This document shows, piece after piece, positions 22,011 through 33,171 of a stretch of 64,000 bases of DNA. The stretch comes from Datisca glomerata. Taxonomy: Eukaryota; Streptophyta; Magnoliopsida; Cucurbitales; Datiscaceae. The stretch's first letter is position 1; each line of letters opens with the position of its first letter. Below the pieces are notes generated by a model. The model was not told the origin of the DNA, did not search any database, and saw only the letters and a program-made list of their open reading frames with translations. The position numbers were made by a program, and so were the translations under genes. Where the stretch lies: NCBI GenBank assembly GCA_003255025.1, contig QANY01011382.1, positions 620,001 to 684,000 on the forward strand. Reading direction: 5' to 3'.

Positions 22011-23266
22011 TATCCCCTCTTAAATATTGTTCATACACACACACACACATTTATTAACAACAGTATAACATACAATTAAGTATTCAGTCACACAAGCCAT
22101 TCATCGTATATGAGATTCACTTACAAAGAAATAAAGGAGAGCACCACAACATACAATCACCTATCATAAATTTTTAGAGTATGATAAACATTCAAGTACG
22201 CATAAAATTATACTCACATGTTATCCTTAGTAAAATCGAGGTAATAGAGAATGCTTCGAGATGCCGACGCTTAAAGTGCCGAAACTATTAGGTTTTATGC
22301 GTTAAAATTATTTTATAAATTTCACACGCTATCTAACATCTCAGAAATCTTTGACAACAAATCCATTCTCTCTCTATGTATATATGTACACCCACATATA
22401 CATACATACACACTCAATAACAGAGTTTATATCTACCTCTGAACTTGTAACTTTATTGAAGAAACGTTAGTAAGTTTAGGGATAGAAGATAGGCATTATT
22501 TAAAGTGTGTTATCAAAGCCTCAGTTATCTTCTCAAAAAAATATTTAGACTTGTTTATTCTAACCTTTAATAGCTACCAAACAAGAAATTTCAGACATAT
22601 TTAATGAATCATAACGTGTTAACCCTTTCTACCTATACATATATATATATATCATTGTATTTTCTCTTGATATATGATATCATGAAATCTTTTTCTTCTA
22701 CATAAAAGTAGCATATATCATGGAATCTGCCTCTTCTTTTTCTTCTATATAAAAAGTAGTTAATGACAGATAAATTTGTTTTAAATATACCCGACAAACA
22801 ATAGTTGTTCCCCAAAAATTTCCTATCCCAGTATCTATGTATCTGTTATTTAAACAATAATAGCATTAACTTATACCTAACAGCCAATAACCATAAGTTC
22901 ATAAACTCACTGCCTATATCTTATCATATCCATATGTTCAACCTTCAATTAAAAGTCCATACCCATCAATCAATGATAACAAAAGATAAAGTTAGACAAA
23001 TATTCTTCTACCCAGTTTGTCTTCGTTAGATGCATGTGAAAGAAACAAGATTTATCAATGTCCAACAATCTAAATTAATTCCATCGTTTTTTTAACAATA
23101 CTAACTTGAATATCAAAACCACAAACAAATTGGATATAAAATACGGCTTACCTGCAATATACACCCAACGCACAAGTCGATGAAGCTTGTCTAAAAGCTT
23201 TTACAAAGGACTTAAGATAGAGACAAAATATTAGTAGGCCTAAGTTCATAATGGGGAGTGCAGAGA
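22011..23266. other. AT-rich stretch with microsatellites, no gene seen
   Basis: Contains (AC)n at about 22032-22048, (TA)n at about 22639-22652, and a roughly 60-bp imperfect repeat (atatcatgaaatctttttcttctac at 22676, atatcatggaatctgcctc at 22715). No credible coding region or known element. Confidence 0.6.
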
Positions 23267-24115
23267 TGTAGATGCTCAAAATTTATCGTCAGATCGAATA
23301 ACCACATGTCACTTGATGAACTTCACTAATATGCAAAACAACGAAACAACGAAGTATTATTTCGACATCTGTGTGGTGCCCAACCAAATACACTCTGACG
23401 CTCAAGTCAGTATAGTGTATTGTGAATTGTATTGTTGAAGGTTGAGAGAATGCATATCGTCTTTGTAAGAGGTCATCATCTATTTAATACAGAATGAAAG
23501 AGAGTATTTGAAGAATATTCTCCTCAGATAAGTTGCTTCTCAGTTATTATCTTATCACTTCAAACAATTTTACGACTATTTTAAGTTGTTGAGATCGTGT
23601 TTCTGTTATGTCAGAGGGTCTAATCCCTCAGACCGATGAGCCTTCAGTTATCCTGGTGACCTCTGACATGATGAGCCCCCGGTCATCCTGGTGATCTCGG
23701 ACAAGAGGAGCCCTCGGTCAACCTGATGACCTCGGACATGATGAGCCCTCAGTCATCCTGGTGACCTCGGACATGATGAGCCCTCGGTCATCCTGGTGAC
23801 CTCGGACATGATGAGCCATCGGTCATCCTGGTGACCTCGGACAAGATGAGCCCTCGGTCATCCTAGTGACCTCGGACATGATGAGCCCTCGGTCATCCTG
23901 ATGACATTGGACATGATGAGCCTTCGATCATCTTGGGGACCTCGAACAAGATGAGCACTTGATCATCTTGGTGACCTTGGGCCCTATAAAGTGGGTCTGC
24001 CACCTAAGGCCATTGGACTGGAGGCTTATAGGCCTTCCATTATAAGATAAGTGTTGAGTCTTACCCTAAATCCTCATCTGGAGTGGGCCATGGACCATGT
24101 ATTTTTATATCCCCA
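23267..24115 (-). repeat. 3' LTR of the gag-only element (with 35-bp tandem repeats)
   Basis: 849 bp. Positions about 23625-23970 consist of about ten copies of a 35-bp unit, tgagccctcggtcatcctgg followed by tgacctcggacatga. The matching LTR at 26918 has fewer copies, which explains most of the length difference. Confidence 0.9.
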
Positions 24116-24134
24116 GAGCTTGCCCCCACTTCCT
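24116..24134 (-). other. Polypurine tract of the gag-only element
   Basis: On minus, GGAAGTGGGGGCAAGCTC directly precedes the TGGGGATATA start of the 3' LTR. This fits the plus-strand priming site of LTR retrotransposons. Confidence 0.7.
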
Positions 24135-24239
24135 AAGTCTAGAGTGCAGCGCTAGAGTTGAGAAATAAGTGCTAGTAAGAATGATGACCTTCATCTCATT
24201 TTCTAAGCTAATTGTTGCTATTGATTGTGAGTTTTATTA

Positions 24240-24800
24240 GTATAGCATATTTAAGGCTTGATGTGCGCCTGACTCTATATTCGGGCATCTTGCGCTCGAC
24301 TTAGGTGACTTGGCCGAGCGTCCGAGCGCTCAGACTAGAAAGTCATGGCCGAGCGTCTGAGCACTCGGCTTAGGTGACTTGGTCGAGCGTCCAAGTGCTC
24401 GGCGTGGAGCGTCATGTCCGAGCATCCGAGCCCTCGACTTAGCTTACTTGGCCGAGCATTCAAGCTCTCAGCCTAGAGACTCATGGTCGAGCGCTCGACT
24501 TAGGTGACTTGGCCGAGCGTCCGGGTGCTCGACCTGGAAAGTCATGGTCAAGCGTCCGAGCGTTCGTCCTGGAGCGTCATGGCCGAGCGTCTGAACGCTC
24601 CGCCTGGAGAGTCATGGCCGAGCGTCTGAGCGCTCGGCTTAAGTGACTTGGTCGAGCGTCCATCGGCCTGGAGAGTCATGGCAGAGCGCTGGAGCACTCG
24701 GCTTAAGTGACTTGGTCGAGCGTCCGAGTGCTCAGCCTGAAGAGTCATGGCTTAAGTGACTTGGCCGATCATCCAAGCGCCCCGCCTGGCGTGTCATAGG
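24240..24800. repeat. GC-rich minisatellite, 69-bp unit built of two 34/35-bp halves
   Basis: Alternating blocks gccgagcgtctgagcgctcg + gcttaagtgacttggtcg and agcgtccgagtgctcggc + ctggagagtcatgg, about eight units. The core gagcgctc is self-complementary. The base composition differs sharply from the flanking AT-rich DNA. Confidence 0.9.
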
Positions 24801-25079
24801 TCTTAGATGTCTCTTCAAATTTCTCATTAAAAATTTTCCCTCCAGTTTTTCACTCTTTTTTTTCAAATTCTTAGACTTAGAGGAAGTCGATGAACAATTT
24901 AATTAATATGGAGTAAAAACTATCATTTTGAATGCACCTTTCTTCTTTATTTGATGCCGGTTACTTGGTGATGTTTGAATCTTGATCTACAAAGTTTGAA
25001 GTGTTGAAATATTTGTATCTTAATGTGAAGCTTTAGGCTCGCCTCCTTTCAAACTTTTGAAGTTATATACCAATGCTAT

Positions 25080-25740
25080 GATATCTAATAGTCTTGACCA
25101 AGTTCCAAATGCTCAACAGGTTATGACTTTAGCTTGGGCATTTTATCTGAGGATTTCATGTCTTCAAGTGGTCTTGGATTAGAGTTTTATGCCCCGATTG
25201 TCATAAAGTATTGATGTGGTTTTTTGCCCTATGTACGGTCTTTTTCCTTATCATTTTGAATGACAAGTGTGCCTCTGTTAGCCATAGTCATGATAGAGGT
25301 CTTTCATCTGAGGGTTTATGATCTCGGGTGTCGCGGAATATTTGCGCGGTTCTTATTCCCTATGCAGGGTCTTTCTCCTTATCATCTTTGCTGAGAAGGA
25401 GGCCTCACCTAGCTGTGGTGAGTGCTTCCATTTGAGTTATCCATGTCCTCAAGCACCTTATACAAGGTCTTGATCCAAATCATCTTAAGTGATAAGGAGG
25501 TCTCATTTATCCATGGTCTAGGATGGGGTCTTTCATCTGGGGGTTCATGACCTCGGGTGCCGCGGGATATTTGTGCGACCCTTTTGCCCTATGTAGGGTC
25601 TTTCTACTGATCATCTTTGGTGAAAATGAGGCCTTACCTAGCCGTAGTAAGGGCATCCATCCGAGGGTTCCATGACCTTGAGTTAACTTTGTGTTTGCCT
25701 TAGAACAAAACTCATCATTTGATAGATAAACAAAATGCTT
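25080..25740. repeat. Degenerate repeats of about 120 bp
   Basis: Blocks such as ccctatgcagggtctttctc, cttatcatctttg, gaggcctcacctagc, catctgagggtt and tgacctcgggtgccgcggg recur in the same order several times between about 25110 and 25700. Similarity between copies is about 70-85% by eye. Confidence 0.7.
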
Positions 25741-25761
25741 ACTAAAACTTATACTTATTGT

Positions 25762-25960
25762 TAAAGGTGGCAACCGGGCCGGCTCGGTAATGCTCGGCCC
25801 GACCGGTCAAGGGCTGGTTCCTGGCCAGGCAGCTGGAATTTAAGGGAGTCCCGAAATGAACCGTTGAACTGGCCCGTATACTCACGAGTTGGGCCTCTGA
25901 CGGTCTGGGCCAGGCCGGTTCACGGGCCATTCCTGAATAAATAACTGGACTGACCCGCTT
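25762..25960. mobile_element. Possible hAT terminal fragment
   Basis: TAAAGGTGGCAACCGGGCCGG followed by repeated ggcccgacc/ggctcgg words resembles the terminal and subterminal region of plant Ac-like hAT elements (CAGGGGTGGCAAACGGG-type ends). No matching opposite end was found. Confidence 0.35.
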
Positions 25961-26261
25961 TCTCTCCCTTTAACGTGATTTAATTCTCAAAAATGAAAAT
26001 GGGGAGAGTTAAACCTTGGTGGGGAATAGATCAAGTGTAGGCCTCTGTAATGCATGTTCCCAACATCACCTACTTATAAAGCAAAATATGACCAGTAGGA
26101 TCAGAGGTGCCATCATACATTTTGAATTTCAGAGTGATGAACCTTTTTGGTGGTGTCATCGATATGATTCCCACCATGAAAGGCGACTGCGTCAGACTCC
26201 GTACTACCCGCAGCTAAGGCTATGTTCTTCCCTTTGTTCTTTGTGTCCAAGCGTGTGACTC

Positions 26262-26843
26262 TCAAACACAAATCTTTGATTTGCTCAGCAATTCATCCGC
26301 ATCCCGATCACATCTATGCTCTTCCTCGCGATACTTTAACCTTCGGCTCTCAGCTTCATCATGAACCCTTTTGATTTGACGGGGGTGGTGACAGGAGTGA
26401 TGTGAGTGATGAGAGTCCTCCCTAACCTCCCCACGTGACTCGTTTTTTCCTTTAGGTGTGCGAGGTGCATTCCGGCTCTGATCCCCTCCTTCTTGAGCCG
26501 AGCGATCTAATGTTCGGTTGGGGCTATGCCTTTCTTCTCTATCACGTCCACGCACATCTCGACGACGGGGAATGCATGCTCTTCTTTTCCCAATCATGCA
26601 TTCATCTCTACCTCCCTTATTGAGGTCGATGATTTCCTTACTGAGGTGCTCCACCTTCTCTAGTAAGAGAATGATGGTTGGATCAGTGTCATCGTGTGGC
26701 TGTGGACCCGTCGGATCTGCTACTGGAGCTATGTGAATCTGGCTCTGTCCCCTCCTCGCATCTGTCGGGTTTCTAGAGGAATTACCAACTGATGCATCTT
26801 CATGGTGGTTGTTCTGTCTCAGATTATCTCTTGTATTCACCAT
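26262..26843 (-). CDS. Gag N-terminal part of the gag-only element
   Basis: Open frame of about 194 codons starting at ATG 26843 (MVNTRDNLRQNNHHEDASVG); an upstream in-frame start at 26915 would lie in the primer-site region and is unlikely. The product is highly charged: a short acidic linker and a coiled-coil-like LLLEKVEHLSKEIIDLNKG, then an R/D/E/H-rich tail. This is like the disordered head of Tat-type Gag before the gag core. The core, zinc knuckle and all pol domains are missing; the frame ends at a stop at 26262. It is the longest intact frame in the element. Whether it is translated is unknown. Neighbours: primer site 50 bp upstream, repeats downstream. Confidence 0.65.
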   Translation of the reverse strand: MVNTRDNLRQNNHHEDASVGNSSRNPTDARRGQSQIHIAPVADPTGPQPHDDTDPTIILLLEKVEHLSKEIIDLNKGGRDECMIGKRRACIPRRRDVRGRDREERHSPNRTLDRSAQEGGDQSRNAPRTPKGKNESRGEVREDSHHSHHSCHHPRQIKRVHDEAESRRLKYREEEHRCDRDADELLSKSKICV

Positions 26844-26894
26844 CGCGATGGCAAATTTGATAAAAAAAAATTCTTGGACTTCAAGGAAGATCTT

Positions 26895-26917
26895 CGTTTC
26901 CGACAACAGCGCCAAAC
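26895..26917 (-). other. Primer-binding-site motif of the gag-only element
   Basis: On minus, immediately after the LTR end CATCTACA: GTTTGGCGCTGTTGTCGG. The same TGGCGC core follows many plant gypsy 5' LTRs. Confidence 0.7.
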
Positions 26918-27691
26918 TGTAGATGCTTAAATCTACCGTCGGATTGAATTACCACGTGTCACTTGATGAACTTCACTAATCTGTAAAACAACGAAATGAC
27001 AAAGTATTATCTCTATACTTGTGTGGTGCCCAGCCTAATACACTATGGCACTCAAGTCAGTAAGGTGTATTATGAATTGTACTGTCGAAGGTTGAGAGAA
27101 TTCATACCGCCTTTGTGAGGGTCACCATCTATTTATACTGAATGAAAGAGAGCATTTGAAGAATATTCTCCTCAGATCAGTTACTTTTCAGTTATTATCT
27201 TATCACTTCAAACAACTTTACGATTATTTCGGGTTGTTGAGATCATGTTTCTGTTACGTCGGAGGGAATGTTCCCTCAGACTGATGAGCCCTCAGTTATC
27301 CCGGTGACCTTGGACATGATGAGCCCTCGGTCATCCTGTGACCTCAAACATGATGAGCCATCGGTCATCCTGTGACCTCAAACATGATGAGCCATCGATC
27401 ATCCTAGTGACCTCGGACATGATGAGCCATCAGTCATCTTGGTGACCTTATACATGATGAGCCCTCGGCCATCTTGATGACCTCGGACATGATGAGCCAT
27501 CGGTCATCTTGGTGACCTCGGATAGGATGAGCCATCGATCATCTTGGTGACATTGAACCCTATAAAGTTGGTCCGTCACCAAAGGCCCTTGGGTTGGGAG
27601 CTTATGGGCCTTCCATTATAAGATAAGTGTTGGATATTATCCTAAATCTTCATCTGAAGTGGGCCGTGGACCATGTATTTTTATATCCCCA
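26918..27691 (-). repeat. 5' LTR of the gag-only element (with 35-bp tandem repeats)
   Basis: 774 bp, aligned with 23267-24115. The 35-bp array is at about 27283-27550 with about eight copies, several of them different variants (gatgagccatcggtcat) from those dominant in the other LTR. On minus the region near 27680 (gatataaaaatacatgg) could supply a TATA-like element. Confidence 0.9.
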
Positions 27692-27831
27692 GAGGAGGTG
27701 GCGGTGAAAGATGGATTTTTAGAAGCAATATCCTTAACCCTATCAGCCTTCCTTAAATATGTGAAGAAATCTTGAGGTGAGAGTACCCATGAGAATGGTA
27801 TTGTAGTCGGATCAAGCAAGTTGCGGGACAT
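27692..27831 (-). CDS. Unknown short open frame abutting the gypsy LTR
   Basis: From ATG 27831 the frame MSRNLLDPTTIPFSWVLSPQ continues with a charged segment (FFTYLRKADRVKDIASKN) and runs directly into the LTR at 27691. I do not recognise it. It may be the first exon of a gene cut by the retrotransposon, or chance. Joining the left flank of the element gives a stop after about six codons, so the test is not decisive. Confidence 0.25.
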
Positions 27832-28597
27832 GCAATATTTCCCCTAATTTGCTCTTATTTTCTTATTAAAAAACGAAATATTTGCATGATCTCATGTTGG
27901 TAATATAAGGATAATGTAAGGAAGTTACACGATTCATTCAAAACGTCATGGAGAGTTTTAAATTTTAAATTAAACTTCCAAGGCCTATCATTCCTAAATC
28001 TTCTTTATTAAAGTTTGATTTTGCTAAACGGAGCAACGTACGAAAGGAAAATATACAAACTTACCAAATAACCCATTAACCGTATTTATAGTTCTTATAT
28101 AAATGTATTATAATGTCCCACTTTAATGACAATCATAGAAAAGCTCACAACCTTGAAAAATTATCACTAATAATCACAATTAATCTAATTATTCATTTAT
28201 TATCAGAATTAATAAATAATTCATGAGAAATAAACATCAATTACTTTAAAATTGAATGTACATTTGAGTCATTATGACACTTCAAAGTGTTCTTCTGCAA
28301 AATAATTAATTAATTCACCATGACAATTCAATGTAATAATTAACAATTAAGTTCATAGTTAAATGTAAGGTTAATTGTGGTGTACAGTAGGAGTAGGTGA
28401 AGTGGGTCTAACAATGGTGTGTCGTGGTAAATGAAGATTGATTAGCTCATCCACACGTCTTATCTTATGGCCTAGCCCAAGTACTATTCATGTTTGTGGA
28501 TCATGCACACAACAACCAAATTATAAAAGATAACATCAACTCTAAGTTCGCATAACTGACCAACATATAATAAATTTAGGGTTAGTTTATGGATTAA
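27832..28597. other. AT-rich stretch, no gene recognised
   Basis: No open frame of note, no terminal repeats found. A somewhat GC-richer part (28380-28500) is without recognised content. Confidence 0.6.
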
Positions 28598-29830
28598 TTA
28601 TGCATCAGAAATAGATAGATTGAAGGAAGAGATTTGTCCTAAGTGACTAATGGGCATTAAAGAACCATCAGCGATAGAAATGAGAGGAATGTGAGGTGCA
28701 GTTACTTTTGAAGTAAATAAATTTGAGTCATAAGTCATATGATTGCAACAAGTAGAATCAAAGAACCATGTTGAATTACCTGATACATTTGACAAGGCAG
28801 TGGGACTGAAGCAATACAAGAGTTAATGAGAACCTGTTTAAAAATTGACTCAATATCACTATAGTGGGAGAATCTGAAAGAGAGCTATATGTCGCAACAA
28901 CGGTAGAATAAGTATTTGTCATATTTCTGTATTGACTATAGATGTTGGATGATTCCCCTCGAGGTATAATACAGGACTGTTTGTTAGAATTAGATGGACA
29001 TCGATCCAATAAATGACTAAGGTTCTGACAAATTTTACAAAGTCAAATAGGATAATATTTCAGGAATGACATGTGCGTGACAATAATTGCAGGCCTTTTG
29101 TGATGAGGAACTTATATGAGAAGATGGAACGGCCAAAACATATTTTGTGAGAACATTTTTTATAATCCCAAATGGAGTTTCTTTAGACAGTAATTCATAG
29201 ACTGCATTTTCTAATGTAGGAAAAGGACTATGATGAAGAAGAGACACTCATAGGCTCAAAATTTTCGTTGAGGGTCATAAGAAACTGAATTAATCTCTGA
29301 TTATCTATGTACTCCTGAAACGTCTTCACACCAGCTAAGTCTTTCAATACAGATCAGAATATGATAACTGATCCCAAACAAAATGTGTTTCTGAGAGAAA
29401 ACTACTAATATATTGTCTAGATTTTCTATTGTAATTTATGAAGATCGCAAAAGAGTTTGTACTGATGAGCGAAATAATTGGTAGTATATCGATTGACAAA
29501 AAAATCCCATATAGATTTTGCTGTCTCAAACCTGACAAATTGAAGTTTGATCGAAGGTTTCGAAGTATTGTGAAACCACGTAAGAATCTGGTGATTTTTG
29601 TTGTCCCAATCCTCAAGACGATCAATCAATATATCATTTGTCTCTCCTTTTTTTTGTTTGGTCGAGAAATATCATCAGTTTCATAACGCTAAAGTTTACG
29701 TCATTTGAGAAAACTAGACAGCCCAAATATTGACCATCCAAAATAGTTTGAATAGGCAAAGTGACATCATATTTCGCTATTGTAATCGACTTAAAAAGAA
29801 TTACAGGATACCAATAATAGTAGAAAATCA
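28598..29830 (-). pseudogene. Ty1/copia gag and protease remnant
   Basis: Read on minus from right to left. 29831-29700 has YWYPVILFKSITIAKYDVTL, an N-terminal Gag block. 29629-29426 has HQILTWFHNTSKPS, FETAKSIWDFFVNRY and AHQYKL, the classic UBN2-type copia Gag core. 29247-29035 has LSKETPFGI and VLAVPSS, then a decayed zinc knuckle CNYCHAHVIPE (the second half is lost). 28819-28598 has STWFFDSTCCNHMTYDS and ISIADGSLMPISHLG, the copia protease with the catalytic DSG changed to DST. Everything downstream (integrase, RT, RNase H) is missing. Frameshifts separate the parts. Dead, 5'-end fragment; no LTR recognised. Confidence 0.85.
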
Positions 29831-30002
29831 ACTGAAAATAAAAGAACCTGGTATCAGGCTTGCTTGGGCCGATGAATGTAGCAAAAAAATTGGTCCTTAG
29901 ATTGTATAGAGCCCACCGAAAACAGGTACAAAAAGAAAATCGAGCAGATCTTTACACAAGAATAGAAGCTAGGCGGAGCAAACTCGACGCGGGTTAGCTT
30001 TT
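29831..30002. other. Flank of the copia remnant
   Basis: Region to the right of the copia Gag start. It contains ctggtatcaggct at about 29849; orientation is wrong for a primer site of the minus-strand element. No LTR recognised. Confidence 0.35.
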
Positions 30003-30120
30003 GGGCGTAACAAAATGGAGCATGTTAAATCTGGATGCGGACGTAACAAAATGGAGCATGTTAAATCTGGATGCGGACGTAACAAATATGGATGCGGACG
30101 TAACAAATCTGGATGCGGGT
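30003..30120. repeat. Short tandem repeat (36- and 21-bp units)
   Basis: gtaacaaaatggagcatgtt...ggatgcggac occurs twice (36 bp), followed by two shortened units gtaacaaatatggatgcgg and gtaacaaatctggatgcgg. They share the ends gtaacaaa and tggatgcgg. Confidence 0.9.
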
Positions 30121-30772
30121 GAGCTTTCGAAAGCGGGTCGAGTGTTTCTTATGCCAAATAAATCTGGACATAAAACATACTTTTTAGGTGCAGTCGTCGC
30201 GCGTGATGCGCGTGTTGCGTAGTACAATGGACTTAACATACCGGAAAAGAACCAAAATAGAAAAGAGAGTTTTCCAAATTAATTGGAATAGGTTGTGGAG
30301 CTTCTAACAGTCTAATTCTGTGTAGATCTGAACCGAAATTTGAGCTGAAATAGATGACCGCGCGTGAAATATTTTCCGGCACCACATATACCTGTATTCA
30401 GGCATCCTAGAAGTACAGTCGTATAATATGAATATAGACAGGCATATAATTTTGATTTAACATTTACAGATAATATATTAACCGTAGTTAAGTGTGGACT
30501 GATTTTCAACTGAGCTGAGCTTATTTTATCATAAAGGTGATTGCAAATGGTGACAAATTTGACGACACAAAAGGTGTAGTTACAAATTTGACTACACATA
30601 AGGTGTGTAGGAGAGTTTTAACTATTGTTTTAAAAGAGAGTATAAATGGTGTAGGAATTTAATTATTATGTCAACAAAAAGAGTATTAAAAAACAAGCTT
30701 TTAAAAGAGGGAAGTATTTAGTTTTTTTAACTAGAAGTATGTATGGATTATGATAAGCCAAGCATTTTTCAT
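30121..30772. other. Intergenic stretch, no gene recognised
   Basis: AT-rich. A piece at about 30413-30445 (acagtcgtataatatgaatatagac) resembles the sequence leading into the 18-kb minisatellite (tatagtcatacaatatgaatgtag). Two short similar stretches (ggtgacaaatttgac, gttacaaatttgac) near 30550-30590. Confidence 0.5.
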
Positions 30773-31187
30773 TAGGAGTGTTCAACAGTTGGTCTGGTCA
30801 GATTTTTAAAGGAAAACAAGACCAGACCAAAAATTATGGTCCTCTTATATGGAGGACCGAACCGACCAAAACACTACAAAAGATCTGAACCGGCCAGACC
30901 AAACTTCAACGGTCAGTTCGGACGGATTTTATAGTTTAAGTACGTGTTTTATATGCGTAATAAATACACGTAATTTTTAGATTAAAAGTTTAATGCACGG
31001 TTAATACATTGAACGTATTATACGCGTGATAAATACGTCTTATTTCAAGACATACTTTAATAGCACACACATGTGAGCGCTTATTTCATCATGAGGAAGT
31101 ATATATAATACTTTCATAACTCATTCTCACCTTAACTCTCTATTTCCTTTCCGACGTTGGAATGGGGAAAAGTCACTTTCTACTTGA

Positions 31188-31230
31188 AAAAATATTATAT
31201 ATATATATATATANTATATATATATTACGG
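31188..31230. repeat. (AT)n microsatellite with one undetermined base
   Basis: Uninterrupted ta/at run with an N at 31214. It sits right at the left border of the pararetrovirus sequence. Confidence 0.9.
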
Positions 31231-31358
31231 TTAGAGTTATGGAATGTATGTCTGATTTTCATGCTCCCAGATTGGACTACTATAGCTTCATAAATGTATC
31301 TATAGTGTTCAAATCGGGTTGGATACTGTTGTGTGGAGAGATAACAAGTTTTTATCTC

Positions 31359-31625
31359 TCATGGATCTTCCATCCATTTTTCATCATTCGGTTCAATTAT
31401 GAGGATTATTTCCTCAGATATTCGGTTAATAATGTACTGTTCTGGTGTCAAGAAGACTTCTTTTGTACTCTTGCGAGTAGCCTCTAGTACACTAGGGAAT
31501 TCTGATGGCCAGAAAATCCCATCATTTGGATATTGCAGATTGGTTCTGTCATGTATGCGCCCACGAGAGCTGCGGCCTCTTCCTCGGTTATTCATGATTG
31601 AGTTTTGTTCCCTGTAAATATTCAC
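31359..31625 (-). pseudogene. Pararetrovirus frame downstream of RNase H
   Basis: An 88-codon open frame containing MNNRGRGRSSRGR, overlapping the end of the RNase H frame. Some endogenous caulimovirids have a second frame after the polyprotein; this may be its start. Truncated by the element border. Function unknown. Confidence 0.4.
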
Positions 31626-32180
31626 GGGTTAGAATATTAGGAAAAAAATTCTGTTCACCTTTAATATATTCAATATCAAAATCAAATATAGACAAAAGAC
31701 TCTGCCATGATGCAAATATTTGTTTTGATGCAAGATTTTGTACATCTTTTTTGAAAATCTGTTTTGCAGCAGAGCAGTCAACACAGATAAGAAAATGTTG
31801 ATTTAATAGATCATCTTGAAATTTTAATACACATTTCACAATTGCTAAACATTCTTGTTTAATTGTTGGATAATTATTTGCTGGTCCTTTCCAGGTACCA
31901 GAGGTGAATCTTAATAATTCTTCTTTATGAGTTTGGGGATTTAACTGCTTCAGAATACCTCCATAACCTAGGTTAGAGCATCAGTTTCTACAATTTTATT
32001 CTATGTCGGGTGTGGTAAAGCTAAACAGTGTAATTGTTGAATTTTAGCTTTAATATTCTTAACTGCTAATGTAAGATCTGATGTCCAAGGTATAGGTTTC
32101 TTTTGAAGTCTCTGATTTAACAGAGCAGTATCCTTAGCTAGTTGGGGATAAAAGTCACGGATATAATTCAAACTTCCTAA
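31588..32180 (-). pseudogene. Pararetrovirus RNase H remnant
   Basis: The frame at 31839-31588 shows FLICVDCSAAKQI (first acidic residue of RNase H) and DIEYIKGEQNFFPNILTREY, the usual C-terminal end of caulimovirid RNase H. Upstream, 32180-31850, the connection domain is present but interrupted by stops. RNase H would trim RNA during reverse transcription. Non-functional. Confidence 0.75.
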
Positions 32181-32183
32181 AAA

Positions 32184-33167
32184 TCATTGTAATTGTGTTT
32201 TATCTTTTATTTCATCTGAAAATTCAGATGCAAAGTCTATACTACGGTTAATAGGAATAATAGTGCCATTAGAAATGTTATGGCCTAAGAATCTAACTGT
32301 TGTTTGGAATAATTTCATTTTAGTAGCAGATAATACTAAACCATTTCGGATAATCACATTCTTAAAAATATTAAGATGTTTAAAATGTTGGTCTATGGAT
32401 GATGAAAAGATTAAGACATCATCAATGTAACAGATAATAAATGCAGTGTAAGCATTAAAAATGTCATTCATGATATGCTGGAATTCAGATGGACTATTTT
32501 TGACACCAAATGGTAAAATATTCCATTCAAAATGGCCAAAAGGTACTGTAAAGGCAGTTTCATACCTGTCTGCTTCAGCTATTTAGATTTGTCAAAATCC
32601 AGATTTCAGATCAAATTTTGAAAAGATTACAGAATCATAAAGTCTATCAAGTAAGTCTTTTTTATTCGGGATTGGATATCGAATCCATTGTAATGCATCA
32701 TTCAATGGTTTATAATTGATCACTAATCTAGGTGATCCTCTTTCTATCTCAGCATTTTTGTTTACACAGAAGCCAGTACAACTCCAAAGAGATTTATTGG
32801 GTCTAATTAATTTCTTTGTTAACAGAGATTCAATGTCAGTTTTGCAGAGTTCTAAATATTCCTTTTTCATTTGGCTAGGTCTTGATTTGGTAGGAATATT
32901 CTTCTCATTGAAGTCAGGCTGATACGGCAATGATATAATGTGTTTCTTTCTATCCCAAAAGGCATTAGGGATATCACTACAAGTCTCAGATTGTAATTCA
33001 TGAAGAATAGTGTGAATTTTCTTTTGTATTGCGGGTTGTTGAATACGTTGGTCAATAGTCAAAAAGTGTATTTCTTTTTGTAATAAATTAATCTGATTTG
33101 TCTTATTATCAATCAAATTAATCTGGTTTGGTAATGAATTCAAAAGTAATGTCAACAGTATCAACAA
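32184..33167 (-). pseudogene. Pararetrovirus reverse transcriptase remnant
   Basis: The open frame 33167-32592 (191 codons) contains IPNAFWDRKKHIISLPY, RGSPRLVINYKPLNDAL, RYPIPNKKDLLDRLYDSV and SKFDLKSGF, the ordered RT blocks of Caulimoviridae. After a stop near 32585 the domain continues with ICYIDDVLIFSS (catalytic YIDD kept) and VRFLGHNISNGTIIPIN at 32471-32184. Block order and wording fit caulimovirids better than Ty3/gypsy; resemblance is to the florendovirus/petuvirus side as I remember it. Lines up with the inverted fragment at 20860-21120. Old integrated copy with stops; not functional. Confidence 0.85.
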
Positions 33168-33171
33168 CTGT

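Larger units (their letters stand above)
23267..27691 (-). mobile_element. Non-autonomous Ty3/gypsy retrotransposon (gag only, no pol)
   Basis: Direct terminal repeats at 23267-24115 and 26918-27691 (both start TGTAGATGCT and end atatcccca on plus) enclose 2.8 kb. Read on minus, the right LTR ends ...CATCTACA and is followed at once by a TTTGGCGCTGTTGTCGGAAA primer-site motif, then a gag start. A purine-rich GGAAGTGGGGGCAAGCTC precedes the left LTR. That fixes the orientation. The body holds only the Gag head (26262-26843), about 120-bp repeats and a GC-rich minisatellite; protease, RT, RNase H and integrase are absent. It would depend on another element for movement. The outer 5-mers (agaga, gagga) do not match well. 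Confidence 0.85.

Noticed and set aside
23625..23970. CRISPR or coding repeat interpretation of the 35-bp array
   Set aside because: No spacers, and the array is inside a demonstrable LTR with a matching partner.
24548..24748. 66-codon minus frame with repeated AMTLQA units
   Set aside because: It is only the translation of the minisatellite; repeats whose period is a multiple of three keep a frame open.
29848..29861. ctggtatcaggct as copia primer site
   Set aside because: It resembles TGGTATCAGAGC but lies on the plus strand, while the adjacent copia gag is on minus and runs through it; no LTR is next to it.
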